Assembly (NCBI GenBank): GCA_043736395.1
Contig: JAYTCQ010000172.1
Location: 1-16,796, forward strand
DNA: 16,796 nt
Reading direction: 5' to 3'
Source: JAFDVL01 sp043736395
GTDB lineage: Bacteria; Acidobacteriota; Blastocatellia; RBC074
Below, piece after piece: positions 1 through 9,375 of the stretch. The position numbers and the translations under genes were made by a program. Every line of letters begins with the position of its first letter. Within the stretch, counting starts at the first letter, position 1. A model generated the notes under the pieces. The model searched no databases and had not been told where the DNA came from. It worked only from the letters and a program-made list of their open reading frames with translations.

Positions 1-163
1 CAGGTTGCCCCCATACTCTTTGCTTTTTTCTGCTTGATATTTCACTTCTCCTACAAATGTCCAATGACTCCTTCCTTCAACTTTTCACTGAGGCGATACT
101 TGAGAATTTTCAATTTTCTTGACCTTGCCGAATGTGGTCACTATACTATCCAATCTTAAAAAA

Positions 164-643
164 ATGAAGAACTTACCAGCTGGAAAAAATATTGAAGGGG
201 CACTCCGTGCCGATGGATTACGATTTGCGATTGTGGCAAGTCGTTGGAATGATTTGATTGTCAGCCGATTACTTGGCGGCGCGCAGGAAGCGTTACGTCG
301 TTTAGGCGCAGACGAAAATAATATTGTTACCGTTCACGTCCCCGGTTCTTTTGAAATCCCCTTGGTAGCAAAAAGGCTGGCGCTCAGTAAAAAATATGAT
401 GCCATAATTTGCGTCGGCGCAATCATTCGCGGAGAGACTCCGCATTTTGATTATCTCGCCTCTGACGTAACAAAAGGTCTCTCTTCGGTTGCACTGGAAA
501 CCGGAGTTCCCGTTGCCTATGGCGTATTAACAACCGATACGGTTGAGCAAGCCCTCAATCGTGCCGGAATCAAAGCAGGCAACAAAGGTTTCGAGGCGGC
601 CATGACCGCTATCGAAATGGCTAACTTACTCAAAGAGCTGTAA
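164..643 (+). CDS. ribH: 6,7-dimethyl-8-ribityllumazine synthase (lumazine synthase)
   Basis: Lumazine synthase condenses 5-amino-6-ribitylamino-uracil with 3,4-dihydroxy-2-butanone 4-phosphate, the penultimate step of riboflavin synthesis; it acts in the cytoplasm, usually as a pentamer or 60-mer. The 159-aa product has the usual family length and its motifs in order: F-A-I-V-A-S-R-W-N near residue 21, PGSFEIP at 60-66, GAIIRGETPHFDY at 85-97 with the catalytic His94, GVLTTDT at 120-126, and AGNKG at 138-142. The ATG at 164 is preferred over a TTG at 119, because the extra 15 residues match nothing in the family. No clear Shine-Dalgarno sequence is seen. nusB follows after 60 bases on the same strand, a very common bacterial pairing, so the two are probably co-transcribed. 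Family assignment is secure. Confidence 0.96.
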   Translation: MKNLPAGKNIEGALRADGLRFAIVASRWNDLIVSRLLGGAQEALRRLGADENNIVTVHVPGSFEIPLVAKRLALSKKYDAIICVGAIIRGETPHFDYLASDVTKGLSSVALETGVPVAYGVLTTDTVEQALNRAGIKAGNKGFEAAMTAIEMANLLKEL

Positions 644-703
644 GACCCAAAGTCACCGCCCCGAACTGAAGGTTTTTCGGCTCTCACTGGTTTATTGAAA
701 ATT

Positions 704-1186
704 ATGGGTGCAAGACGCAAGGCGCGTGAATGCGCGCTGCAAATGTTGTTCCAATTCGATATGTCTCGTCAACCGGTAGACGAGCTTATTCTGACTTTCT
801 GGGGCGAACTCGCGGAAGGGCCAGACGACGTGAAAGAATTCTCGAACGATCTGGTAGCAGGTGTCATTTCTCATATGGAGGAGATTGATGAACGCATTCG
901 CCTTCGGACTGAGCACTGGCGAATCCCGCGGATGGCGGTCGTTGATCGCAACCTTTTGCGCTTAGCCGTCTACGAATTTGTCTACCAACCCGGGACGCCG
1001 AAAACCGTTGCTATCAATGAAGCTCTGGAAATTGCTCGTCGCTTCTCGACGCATGAAGCAACGCAATTTGTGAACGGAATTCTTGACGCAATCAAACGCG
1101 ATATGGACGGCGCATCTCCTTCCCCCGCTCCGCTGGAAATTGCTGTCGAGCCGGAAGCAAGTGCATCGTCTCCGGGCGTTAGTTAA
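704..1186 (+). CDS. nusB: Transcription antitermination factor NusB
   Basis: NusB binds boxA RNA together with NusE (ribosomal protein S10) and keeps RNA polymerase processive on rRNA operons. The 160-aa product starts with the typical arginine-rich helix (M-G-A-R-R-K-A-R-E-C-A-L-Q-M-L-F-Q) that contacts RNA. The conserved block V-D-R-N-L-L-R-L-A-V-Y-E is at about 80-91, I-N-E-A-L-E-I-A-R-R-F at 104-114, and F-V-N-G-I-L-D at 122-128. The ATG at 704 is chosen over a TTG nine bases upstream because NusB proteins normally begin this close to the arginine-rich motif. Residues after about 134 form a Pro/Ser/Ala/Glu-rich tail beyond the usual end of the domain, probably disordered. The stop codon abuts the repeat tract that follows. 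Confidence 0.95.
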   Translation: MGARRKARECALQMLFQFDMSRQPVDELILTFWGELAEGPDDVKEFSNDLVAGVISHMEEIDERIRLRTEHWRIPRMAVVDRNLLRLAVYEFVYQPGTPKTVAINEALEIARRFSTHEATQFVNGILDAIKRDMDGASPSPAPLEIAVEPEASASSPGVS

Positions 1187-1318
1187 GAAAAGCAAAAGGC
1201 AAAAATCAAAAAGCAAAAGTGGGATTTGGAAGCAAAGCCTTTTTTCTGAATTCCTGAAAGAAGTGCCGCCCTTTTGACTTTTAATTTTTGCCTTTTGCCT
1301 TTTGCTTTTCCCCTTTTT
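1187..1318. repeat. Inverted array of degenerate 7-bp repeats filling the nusB-dipeptidase gap
   Basis: The left arm (1187-1219) consists of about five imperfect heptamers of the type AAAAGGC. The right arm (1271-1318) consists of about seven imperfect heptamers of the complementary type CTTTTGC. Read as reverse complements, 27 positions of the arms align with 24 identities, after which the right arm carries one extra heptamer and the match resumes for six bases. The roughly 50-base centre (1220-1270) can form a weaker hairpin around a GAATTC. The tract begins one base after the nusB stop and ends at the dipeptidase ATG. As RNA it could fold into a long A/U-rich stem-loop. Similar tandem heptamers are known from cyanobacteria as STRR sequences; a link to those is not claimed. 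Confidence 0.7.
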
Positions 1319-2431
1319 ATGACTCCAACCGAAGCCATCCAAATTCATCATCAATCCATCGTCATTGACACGCACGCAGACACAATTCAACGTGTCCTTG
1401 ATTGCGATGGAGACCTGACGCAAGGTGAAGACGATTGGCATTTGGATTTGAATTTAATGAAACAGGGCGGATTGAATGCGCAGTTCTTTTCGATCTGGCC
1501 TGATCCGCATGCCTTTTGGGGAAGTTCAGCTTACGACCGGACGAAAGCTCTGATCGGAGCTGTAGATTCGCAACTCATAAAATATCCTGAATTAATGGAA
1601 CGCGCCGTCACCGCTGATGACGTTCGTCGTATTTCTGAAACTGGAAAGCTTGCCGCTTTAATGGGCATCGAAGGCGGACACGCGATCAATGATGACCTTG
1701 ACGCGCTCCGGGAATTTTTTGAGTTGGGTGTTCGTTACATGACGTTGACGCATTCTCGCACGACGAATTGGGCAGGATCATCCGGCGATGAAGTCGGACA
1801 GACCACCGGACTTTCCTCATTTGGAATTGAAGTCGTGCAGGAAATGAATCGCCTCGGAATGATGGTAGATATTTCTCACGTTTCTGATAAGACTTTTTTT
1901 GAAGTTTTGGAAATTGCGAAAAAACCTGTCATTGCTTCGCACTCCGGTGCGCGCGCCTTGGCGAATAATAAACGTAATGTCACCGATGAAATGATCAAAG
2001 CCATTGCTCAACAAGGTGGTGTCGTCTGCGTCGTCTTCTATCCGATTTTTCTTGATGATGACTTTTTGATTGGAGCGCGAGAAGTTTTCAATTCACTCAA
2101 ACCGCAACTCGCCCACATCGAAGCTTCGATGGATTTCATTCAAGCAGGCTACGCCAAAGACAAGTTAACTGCTGAAGCTTTGCGACACGGCGTAGCGCCA
2201 ATGCCGCTCGCCAAATTAGCCGATCACATTGATTACATCGCCAAATTAGTTGGCGTCGATCATGTCGGTCTCGGTTCTGATTTTGACGGGATAAATTGTG
2301 TTCCGCAGGGTCTGGAAAACGGCAGCAAGCTTCCGGCCTTGACCATTGAATTAGCGGCTCGCGGTTATGATGAGAACGACTTAATTAAAATTCTAGGGGG
2401 CAACGTGCTCCGCGTGATGGAAGCGCAGTGA
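1319..2431 (+). CDS. Membrane dipeptidase family protein (renal dipeptidase-like, peptidase M19)
   Basis: A 370-aa binuclear zinc hydrolase that cleaves dipeptides, including some D-amino-acid or dehydro-dipeptides in the wider family. The expected metal ligands are visible: H19-x-D21 in V-I-D-T-H-A-D-T, the bridging Glu in G-I-E-G-G-H (E118), His187 in D-I-S-H, His208 in A-S-H-S, and Asp321 in G-S-D-F-D-G. Length and motif order fit family M19. There is no signal peptide or membrane segment, so the bacterial enzyme is probably cytoplasmic despite the family name. The ATG at 1319 is chosen because the possible upstream TTG at 1274 would read through the repeat tract. No Shine-Dalgarno is seen; the sequence before the ATG is pyrimidine-rich repeat. 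The VWFA gene starts 33 bases after the stop. The physiological substrate cannot be told from sequence. Confidence 0.95.
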   Translation: MTPTEAIQIHHQSIVIDTHADTIQRVLDCDGDLTQGEDDWHLDLNLMKQGGLNAQFFSIWPDPHAFWGSSAYDRTKALIGAVDSQLIKYPELMERAVTADDVRRISETGKLAALMGIEGGHAINDDLDALREFFELGVRYMTLTHSRTTNWAGSSGDEVGQTTGLSSFGIEVVQEMNRLGMMVDISHVSDKTFFEVLEIAKKPVIASHSGARALANNKRNVTDEMIKAIAQQGGVVCVVFYPIFLDDDFLIGAREVFNSLKPQLAHIEASMDFIQAGYAKDKLTAEALRHGVAPMPLAKLADHIDYIAKLVGVDHVGLGSDFDGINCVPQGLENGSKLPALTIELAARGYDENDLIKILGGNVLRVMEAQ

Positions 2432-2464
2432 TTTTTGCTGTAAAATCGTGACTAAATATTTTAT

Positions 2465-3538
2465 ATGAAAAATTTATTCGCCAACTCCGTCGCATTTATT
2501 TTCGTCTTATCTCTAAGCCTGTCTGTTTCGAACGCGCAAGAGCCGGTTAAGCTGCCGCAACTGCCTGAACAAAAACAACCTGAAGAACAAGATGAAAAAA
2601 TCGGTGAGAATATTACGACCGAAGTCAATGTTCCCGTGATCGTGACCGATGGTTTTGGAAACTTCGTCAACGGTTTGAAAAAAAGTGATTTCATCGTCAA
2701 AGAAAATGGAGTCATTCAGGATATAGAATTTTTTGGTGATCAAACTTCTCCGTTCAGTGTGGCCTTGCTGCTGGATGTCAGCCGCAGCGCCCGCAACAAA
2801 TTGGATGACATCAAAAAGACTGCGATTGATTTCGTCAAACTACTGCAACCGCGCGATCGTGTGATGATTGTCGCCTTCGATGAAAAAGTGAGATTTGTCG
2901 GAGAATTTACCGGCGATCAAAAGCAACTTGAAAAACAAATCAAATCATTGAAAACGAGCTACCTCACCAGCCTTTACGATGCGATTGACTCAACGCTGAG
3001 GAATCGATTATTAAAAGCTAGTGGACGCAAAGCTATCGTCGTTCTCTCAGACGGCGTAGACACCGGAAGCCAAAAAGCTTCGCGGGAGAGTGTGTTGGAG
3101 TTGATCACACGTAGCGGAGTTGTTTCTTACTCAGTTCGTTATGAAACGCGCAATGACGGAACACGGCAGATTCGCCCCTCCGATTTACCTAATCTGGGTG
3201 ACCGCTCCAATCTGGTTGCCCCGACTCAACAGCCTCGCGGGACTTATCAGAAACAGAAACCAGCCGACAGAGACTTAGTCGGAATCGAATTTTTGCAGGA
3301 AATCGCAGCCCGTTCCGGCGCGCTTTATATTCGATCTGAAAATTCGGCAATGACGGCAAACGCGCTTTACTTAATAGCCGCCGAAATTCGGAATCAATAC
3401 ACGGTGACCTACGATCCCAAAAACGATAAACGCGATGGCACCTTTCGCCAAATTAATGTAGAGCTTGCCAGCGGCAGTTATCGTGTCAGAGCACGACAAG
3501 GTTACATTGCTCCTAAAGCACCTGAGCCAAAAAAATAG
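2465..3538 (+). CDS. Secreted VWFA-domain protein (acidobacterial VWFA-like family)
   Basis: A 357-aa protein with a signal peptide (MKNLFANSVAFIFVLSL..., likely cut after V-S-N-A near residue 24), then a Pro/Gln/Glu-rich linker to about residue 45. A short beta-rich domain (about 50-92, V-N-V-P-V-I-V-T-D-G-F-G) precedes the von Willebrand factor A domain from about 97 to 320. The metal-ion-dependent adhesion site is complete: D-V-S-R-S (D104, S106, S108), Thr168 in T-S-L-Y-D-A-I, and D196 in S-D-G-V-D. This arrangement matches the acidobacterial VWFA family (TIGR03436-like), which is numerous in that phylum and has no established function; adhesion or protein-protein contact outside the cytoplasm is inference. 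The ATG lies only 33 bases after the dipeptidase stop, so co-transcription is possible. Confidence 0.93.
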   Translation: MKNLFANSVAFIFVLSLSLSVSNAQEPVKLPQLPEQKQPEEQDEKIGENITTEVNVPVIVTDGFGNFVNGLKKSDFIVKENGVIQDIEFFGDQTSPFSVALLLDVSRSARNKLDDIKKTAIDFVKLLQPRDRVMIVAFDEKVRFVGEFTGDQKQLEKQIKSLKTSYLTSLYDAIDSTLRNRLLKASGRKAIVVLSDGVDTGSQKASRESVLELITRSGVVSYSVRYETRNDGTRQIRPSDLPNLGDRSNLVAPTQQPRGTYQKQKPADRDLVGIEFLQEIAARSGALYIRSENSAMTANALYLIAAEIRNQYTVTYDPKNDKRDGTFRQINVELASGSYRVRARQGYIAPKAPEPKK

Positions 3539-3643
3539 CTCAATTCTAATGTCGATAATTATTGCTTTTCGTTAGAGCCGTCCTGCCGGAGACCTGTTCT
3601 TTTTTTATTACAATCTCGACCCCTGCTGTATTGATAGTTTCTT

Positions 3644-3696
3644 AATGGAATGAAGAGGTAGCGGATGTCCCTTCGCTGAAATCGTACGATTCCATT
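3644..3696. repeat. Imperfect inverted repeat upstream of the M36 protease gene
   Basis: The 8-bp arms AATGGAAT (3644-3651) and ATTCCATT (3689-3696) are exact reverse complements separated by 37 bases. The second arm ends 27 bases before the ATG at 3724. It could be an operator or leader hairpin for the protease gene, but 8-bp arms at this spacing can occur by chance. No convincing -35/-10 pair or terminator was found in the 185-base gap 3539-3723, although a run of seven T at 3600-3606 lies downstream of the VWFA gene. Confidence 0.3.
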
Positions 3697-3723
3697 GAGC
3701 AGCCCTGAGAATTATCTAGCACC

Positions 3724-6700
3724 ATGAAACGAACAACCGCTTGGCTATTTTTGACGGCTCTCGTCGCTTCATTTTCATTAGCGGCAACACTTCCAAAACT
3801 TCAATCTGGATGGCGATGGTTACTGCCCGTCGCGCAGGCTCAGGTAATTCAACCAAGCAAGCCCAAGCGCAACACCGCTCCGCTGGATGATTTCGACATT
3901 CGCGCAAACCTGAAGCGTGATTTAGATGCACCCGCCCCAACTCGTAAAAATAATTCACGCCAAACGGAAGCACTTCAGGAAACGCATTTATCCGACGAAC
4001 CCGCGAATACAAAATTAAAATGGAGTTCTGTAAGTGGAACCCCCAGCCGCGCCTATAATTTATCAGAACCACTCACGCAGGCTTCCAATGATGATGCTGA
4101 TGTCGTCAGCCGCCGCTTTTTAAGACAAAATCGCGGCGTCTACCGAATGGAAGATGCAGAAGTTCAGAACCTGAAATTATCGCGTCGTGACCGCACCAGA
4201 CACAACGGAATTTCGCATTTAATCTACGATCAAAATATTAACGGAACGCCCGTCTTTCAAGGACGAATGCGGATGCACGTTGACGGGAACGGCGCAGTAA
4301 TTTCCGCCGACGGAGAATTAATTCCCAACGCCGAACGCGCGATTAATCGAACGCAACCCACCGTCAATCAATCGCAGGCGTTACTTTCTGCGGTTGAATT
4401 TTCCGGCGCGGATCAGAGCATCATCCCGGCAATTCAAAACAAACTTGACGCTCGCTTAGTCTACTTTCCATTAGCTTCTGCCGCGCTGCGACTCGCATGG
4501 GAATTTACCATCTGGATGCCAGACACGCCTGACGTTTATTTGGTCATCGTAGACGCCGAGCGCAATTCATTGCTCTTCCGTCATAATTACACCAGTTATG
4601 AAAATCCTCATGGATTAGTATTTGCCGGAGACAGCCCGCGCCCAGATTCACCGCACGTCAGCGATAATCCGCCGATTGTGAATCGTCAGGATTTACCCTT
4701 CAAGGCAGGAACTTTTTTAGGCAACTCGATTTTCCCCGAAAGCGATAAACATCTTGATTGGTGGGGCGGTGTGAACCCAATTTCATTGGTCAGCAATAAC
4801 GTCGACGCCCATCTGGATCGCTCACCTTCTGACAATATTCCCGACGAACCACTCGTCACTGCACCGGATAGCAATTTCAATTTTCCGCTCGATTTCGCCA
4901 AACCTCCCACCGATCCTGACAACCAAAAAGCGGCTCAGGCGAACTTATTTTATTGGACGAATCGCTATCACGATATTTTGTATTCCTTCGGCTTCACAGA
5001 ATCGGCGGGAAATTTTCAGACCAATAATTTTGGACTTGGCGGCGTAGGCAACGATCCCGTCCAAGCCGATGCACAGGACGGCAGCGGAACCAATAACGCG
5101 AATTTTTCGACTCCTCCAGATGGACGCGCCGGACGCATGCAAATGTACCTCTGGAATTCCAGCGGAACCAATCTCGACGGAGATTTTGATCAGGGCGTCA
5201 TCATTCACGAATTGACGCACGGCTTGACGAATCGTCTGGTTGGAAACGGTTCCGGCTTAACCGGATTTCAATCTCGCGGGATGGGTGAAGGCTGGTCAGA
5301 TTATTTTGGGCTTGCTCTGCTTCGCAGTGAAGCAGAAGACGTAGACGGTTCCTACGGTGTCGGACAATACGTGCGCGGCAATTACGCGGTCGGCATTCGG
5401 CGGTATCCCTACAGCACCAATAAAGCCGTAAATCCGCTGACCTTCGCCGGCATTGCGCTTAATACTGAAGTGCATCGCATCGGAGAAATCTGGTGCAATA
5501 CGTTGTGGGAAGTTAGAACTGCGCTCATCAAAAAATATGGATTTGCTGAAGGCCAACGACAGAGCATTCAATTAGTCGTAGACGGATTGAAATTGACTCC
5601 GAGCGGACCGGGATTCGTTGAAGCTCGCGATGCGATTTTATTGGCTGATCGCGTGAACAATAACGGAGCGAATCAATGTTTGCTGTGGCAGGCGTTTTCA
5701 AAACGTGGACTGGGATACTTGGCAACTTCGCTCGGAGCTGATGATTTGGCTCCAGCAGAATCATTCACTGCGCCTCCCACGTGCAGCGATGCCGGAATTC
5801 TGAGCCTCAACAAACAAAATTATTTATCCGGCGAAACCATCCAAATAAATATCGCGGATCGCAACGCTGGTAACTCAATTCAAGTCGCCGTCACCAGCTC
5901 TGTGACGGGTGATTCAGAAACCTTGACGATTCCGGTGGAGAGTAATTTCCCTGGCAGTTTCAAAAGCCAGATTCGCATTGCAGCCGGAAGATCAGTCCAA
6001 AACGATGGGACCTTGCAAGCTTCGGTCGAAGCCAACGATCAAATAAAAATTAGTTATCAGGATACAAACACCGGCTCCGGTGCGCCTCTATTGATCGCCG
6101 CTGATGCCGCGCTGACGCGTGAAAAAATTATCTGGCAGGACAATGTAGAGAGTGGAAATCAGGGCTGGATCGCAACTGGAAATTGGAACATTGTCGCTAC
6201 GCAATCAGCTTCGGCAACGCATAGCTGGACAGATTCTCCGGCGGGTAATTATTTAGCGAACACCGATACTTCCATCACTTCACCGCTGCTGGATTGTACA
6301 AATCTTAGCGAAATCACGTTGCAGTTTTCACAGCGATATATCACCGAAGGCAATTTTGATTTTGCGACCGTAGAGTATTCTGACGACGATGGAATCAAGT
6401 GGAACCGCGCCGCCGCCTTCAGCGGAAACAGCAACGGTTTCGTGCAAACCGAAGTAAAATTGGATGCACTGACCAACAAACAAAACACGAGAATTCGATT
6501 CCGTTTGAAGACCGATCCGAATGATCATTTCGATGGCTGGTACATTGACGACGTTCGAATTTCAGGACGTAGCGCGAACAGTTCTCTGATCAAACCGAAC
6601 GATCAACAGACACCTCTCATCACTGCGATTGCTCCCGCCTTTGGCGTTCCAGCCGGAGGAGCCGGCGTCACAATTTCAGGTTCAAATTTTGGAACGTCTT

Positions 6701-9345
6701 CTGACACCACTGTAAGCTTCGATGGCGTCGCAGCCAATAATATCAAGGTCATAAGCAATTCTTTACTTACCGCAACGGCTCCGGCGCATGCGGCGGGAGC
6801 GGTTTCCGTCCGGGTGAAAAATGCTTACGGCGAAGCGACGCTCGCGAACGGATTTACTTACTTCGTCCCTGATTCGACGACTACCCCGCTGACACTTTCC
6901 CAGATTTTTCCAAGCGTCGCTTCAACGCGCGGTGGCGCAATAATTTCAATCGCCGGATCAAATTTCACGCCTGAAACTTCCGTTAAATTCGGAGCCAGTC
7001 AGGCGATCACAACGTTTGTGAATTCCGGGTTGCTGCGCGCGGTAGTTCCCGTTGCAGGCGCAGCCGGTGTCGTGAATATCAACGCCGTCAATCCGAGTTC
7101 TTCCGCTTCCCTGACGGATGCATTCACTTATACAAATCCAACGCCGCCGAGCATTCAGGTCACTTCGCCAACACCGGGATTCAATGTTTTTACGAGCGGA
7201 GTTTTAGGGATCAATTGGAACTCCAGCGACAATCGCGCCATTGTCAAACATCGTGTTTCGTTGCTGCGCGATCAATCATTCATCGCAGAGCTGGCAACGG
7301 AACTTTCAGGTGAAGTTCAATCCTTCAATTACGTCGTTCCGGCTTCGATGATCGTAGCTGATAATTTCCGAATCAGAGTTGTCGCCACAGATGATGAAGG
7401 CACGCAAACCGAAGCTTTTTCAGGTGTTTTCGCAATTTCTCGCGCCTGGCAAAATACTGCTTCAATGCCGCAATCCGTGATGAAGGCGGCAGCTGTGGCC
7501 GACCAGAATTATCTATATTTTATCGGAGGACAAACTTCTTCCTCCGTTACAACCTCCTCAAATCTTGCCCGAAAATTTGATCCTTCCACAAATCTCTGGT
7601 CATCAATTTCACCCATTCCGATGCCGCTGACCGCGATTGAAGGAGCCTTATTAAAAGGCAAAATTTATATTCCCGGGGGCAGTAATAACGGAACCTTAGT
7701 CAACACAAATTATGTCTATGACATAGCTTTGGATACGTGGGCAATGGCGGCGAATAATCCGACGCCGGCATCCAGCTACGCCTGCGCCAGCGATCCTGCG
7801 GCTGGAATTTTATACGTCACCGGAGGATCGAATTCTGCGATAAGCCCGACGGTAAATGTTCGCAGTTTTGAAGTCAGCTCGAATACCTGGACTACGCTGC
7901 CAACAATGAAAACAGCGCGGTATGCACATCGCGCCGTATTGATTGAAGGTAAGTTGTATGTAGCCGGAGGTTTCGGCATCGCGGGCGGATTATCCAACTG
8001 TGAAGTCTTCGATCTGGCTACGCAAACCTGGAACAATATCGCACCGCTGAGTCGCCCTCGCGCCTTTGCCAGCAGTACTGTTTTTCAGGATTCTCAGGGC
8101 AATCCATATTGGTTAATCATCGGAGGCGAAGACGCTGGAACCCGCGCTACCATTGGCTCCGCTGAAGTTTATGACGTGCGCAATAATCGCTGGATTACGC
8201 TGGATGATTCATTCTCACTAAATATAATCAGGACGCAATCAGGCGGCGCGACAATTGGAAATTTATTTTATGTCGCAGGCGGAGGAACCGGATCAGCGAC
8301 GCAACCCATCCCAAGTTCGGCTGTCGAACGGATCCAGCTTCCATTGAATATTACCAGCGCAGGCGTGCCTCCGACGCTCGCAGTTCCCGCTTCGCAATTA
8401 GCGGTCGCCGGAGCTGAACTGCAATTTTCAGTGCTGGCGAATGATCTGGGATCGAAGGCGCCGTTAGCAATCACTGTTTCAAATTTACCAGCTGGCGCGG
8501 ATTTTAATACGACGTCAATTACGAACAATGCAACTCGTGGACAATTTCGATGGACGCCGAACGCGAGTGACACCGGAAAAGATTTCACATTACTTTTCAA
8601 AGCATCTGATGGAAATTTAAGCGAGACAAAAAGCGTCATCGTCAGTGTCGTCAAAGCCTCTTCACTGGGCGTGGTCAATGCCGCAAATTATCGTGGAGGC
8701 GCGCTCCCTTCAGATTCAATTGCCGCCGCCTTTGGTTCTGACCTTTCGCTGCGTATAGAAGCGGCTCCATCGCTTCCACTCCCCAGCGAATTAGCCGGAA
8801 CACAAGTCATCGTAAACGGCGTTGCCGCGCAATTACTTTATGTTTCACCAACGCAAGTAAATTTCGTTATGCCGTCATCTCTGGAGTCAGGCCCGGCCAC
8901 AATTATTATCAAATGCCCGAACGGAAATTATGCGTTGGCGACTACAACGATAGCGGCTTCGACCCCGTCTTTATTCACGACAAATGCCGCTGGCACCGGG
9001 GATGCAGCCGCACTCGCCACACCAGATGGCATCACATACTCACCTGCTCCATTCGACATCACCGTGAACGGCAAGCCGAATTATTTAGTTCTATTCGGCA
9101 CTGGATTCCGTCACGCAACGGCAACAAATCCGACTGACGAAAACGGTGTTGCCGAATCCGTCAAGGTCACGATTGATGGGCATGACGCGAAAGTTTTGTA
9201 TTGTGGGACACAAGGATTTTACGTGGGATTAGATCAACTCAATATTGAAATTCCTGCTACGGTTAATGCTGGAGCGCGACAGGTAGAAGTCGTGGTGACG
9301 TTGAATGGAACTGAGGCTAATCGAGTATTAGTGCGCCTGAAATAG
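3724..9345 (+). CDS. Giant secreted M36 (fungalysin-type) metalloprotease with IPT/TIG, kelch and TIGR03437-like C-terminal modules
   Basis: An 1873-aa secreted zinc endopeptidase. In order: N-terminal export signal (hydrophobic 7-22; possible later cleavage after A-Q-A at about 39); FTP-type propeptide (about 140-202); M36 catalytic domain (about 300-690) with zinc motif H-E-L-T-H (H495, E496, H499) followed by G-E-G-W-S-D with third ligand E522; a jelly-roll or immune-inhibitor-A-like domain (about 802-949, ending W-Y-I-D-D-V-R-I); two IPT/TIG domains (964-1046 and 1055-1136); an Ig-like domain (about 1141-1239); a kelch propeller of about six repeats (1240-1538) with double-glycine strands such as Y-F-I-G-G and Y-V-A-G-G; a cadherin/Ig-like domain (about 1549-1645); and a TIGR03437-like domain (about 1650-1873) with V-N-A-A-N-Y and G-L-D-Q-L-N. 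All catalytic residues are present and the frame is open throughout. The propeptide presumably keeps it inactive until export. The kelch and Ig modules suggest binding to a macromolecule; the target is unknown. Confidence 0.95.
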   Translation: MKRTTAWLFLTALVASFSLAATLPKLQSGWRWLLPVAQAQVIQPSKPKRNTAPLDDFDIRANLKRDLDAPAPTRKNNSRQTEALQETHLSDEPANTKLKWSSVSGTPSRAYNLSEPLTQASNDDADVVSRRFLRQNRGVYRMEDAEVQNLKLSRRDRTRHNGISHLIYDQNINGTPVFQGRMRMHVDGNGAVISADGELIPNAERAINRTQPTVNQSQALLSAVEFSGADQSIIPAIQNKLDARLVYFPLASAALRLAWEFTIWMPDTPDVYLVIVDAERNSLLFRHNYTSYENPHGLVFAGDSPRPDSPHVSDNPPIVNRQDLPFKAGTFLGNSIFPESDKHLDWWGGVNPISLVSNNVDAHLDRSPSDNIPDEPLVTAPDSNFNFPLDFAKPPTDPDNQKAAQANLFYWTNRYHDILYSFGFTESAGNFQTNNFGLGGVGNDPVQADAQDGSGTNNANFSTPPDGRAGRMQMYLWNSSGTNLDGDFDQGVIIHELTHGLTNRLVGNGSGLTGFQSRGMGEGWSDYFGLALLRSEAEDVDGSYGVGQYVRGNYAVGIRRYPYSTNKAVNPLTFAGIALNTEVHRIGEIWCNTLWEVRTALIKKYGFAEGQRQSIQLVVDGLKLTPSGPGFVEARDAILLADRVNNNGANQCLLWQAFSKRGLGYLATSLGADDLAPAESFTAPPTCSDAGILSLNKQNYLSGETIQINIADRNAGNSIQVAVTSSVTGDSETLTIPVESNFPGSFKSQIRIAAGRSVQNDGTLQASVEANDQIKISYQDTNTGSGAPLLIAADAALTREKIIWQDNVESGNQGWIATGNWNIVATQSASATHSWTDSPAGNYLANTDTSITSPLLDCTNLSEITLQFSQRYITEGNFDFATVEYSDDDGIKWNRAAAFSGNSNGFVQTEVKLDALTNKQNTRIRFRLKTDPNDHFDGWYIDDVRISGRSANSSLIKPNDQQTPLITAIAPAFGVPAGGAGVTISGSNFGTSSDTTVSFDGVAANNIKVISNSLLTATAPAHAAGAVSVRVKNAYGEATLANGFTYFVPDSTTTPLTLSQIFPSVASTRGGAIISIAGSNFTPETSVKFGASQAITTFVNSGLLRAVVPVAGAAGVVNINAVNPSSSASLTDAFTYTNPTPPSIQVTSPTPGFNVFTSGVLGINWNSSDNRAIVKHRVSLLRDQSFIAELATELSGEVQSFNYVVPASMIVADNFRIRVVATDDEGTQTEAFSGVFAISRAWQNTASMPQSVMKAAAVADQNYLYFIGGQTSSSVTTSSNLARKFDPSTNLWSSISPIPMPLTAIEGALLKGKIYIPGGSNNGTLVNTNYVYDIALDTWAMAANNPTPASSYACASDPAAGILYVTGGSNSAISPTVNVRSFEVSSNTWTTLPTMKTARYAHRAVLIEGKLYVAGGFGIAGGLSNCEVFDLATQTWNNIAPLSRPRAFASSTVFQDSQGNPYWLIIGGEDAGTRATIGSAEVYDVRNNRWITLDDSFSLNIIRTQSGGATIGNLFYVAGGGTGSATQPIPSSAVERIQLPLNITSAGVPPTLAVPASQLAVAGAELQFSVLANDLGSKAPLAITVSNLPAGADFNTTSITNNATRGQFRWTPNASDTGKDFTLLFKASDGNLSETKSVIVSVVKASSLGVVNAANYRGGALPSDSIAAAFGSDLSLRIEAAPSLPLPSELAGTQVIVNGVAAQLLYVSPTQVNFVMPSSLESGPATIIIKCPNGNYALATTTIAASTPSLFTTNAAGTGDAAALATPDGITYSPAPFDITVNGKPNYLVLFGTGFRHATATNPTDENGVAESVKVTIDGHDAKVLYCGTQGFYVGLDQLNIEIPATVNAGARQVEVVVTLNGTEANRVLVRLK

Positions 9346-9375
9346 TGGTTTGGTTTTGACCAAGTGGAGACCTCA

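Noticed and set aside
119..163. TTG start extending ribH by 15 residues
   Set aside because: The extra residues do not belong to the family and ATG at 164 gives a normal-length enzyme.
3591..3606. T-rich run after the VWFA gene as an intrinsic terminator
   Set aside because: The preceding GC-containing sequence forms only three- or four-base stems.
9350..9363. Short hairpin TTGGT-TTTG-ACCAA between the convergent M36 and TPR genes, considered as a terminator
   Set aside because: Only five base pairs, mostly weak, and no T-run follows on either strand.
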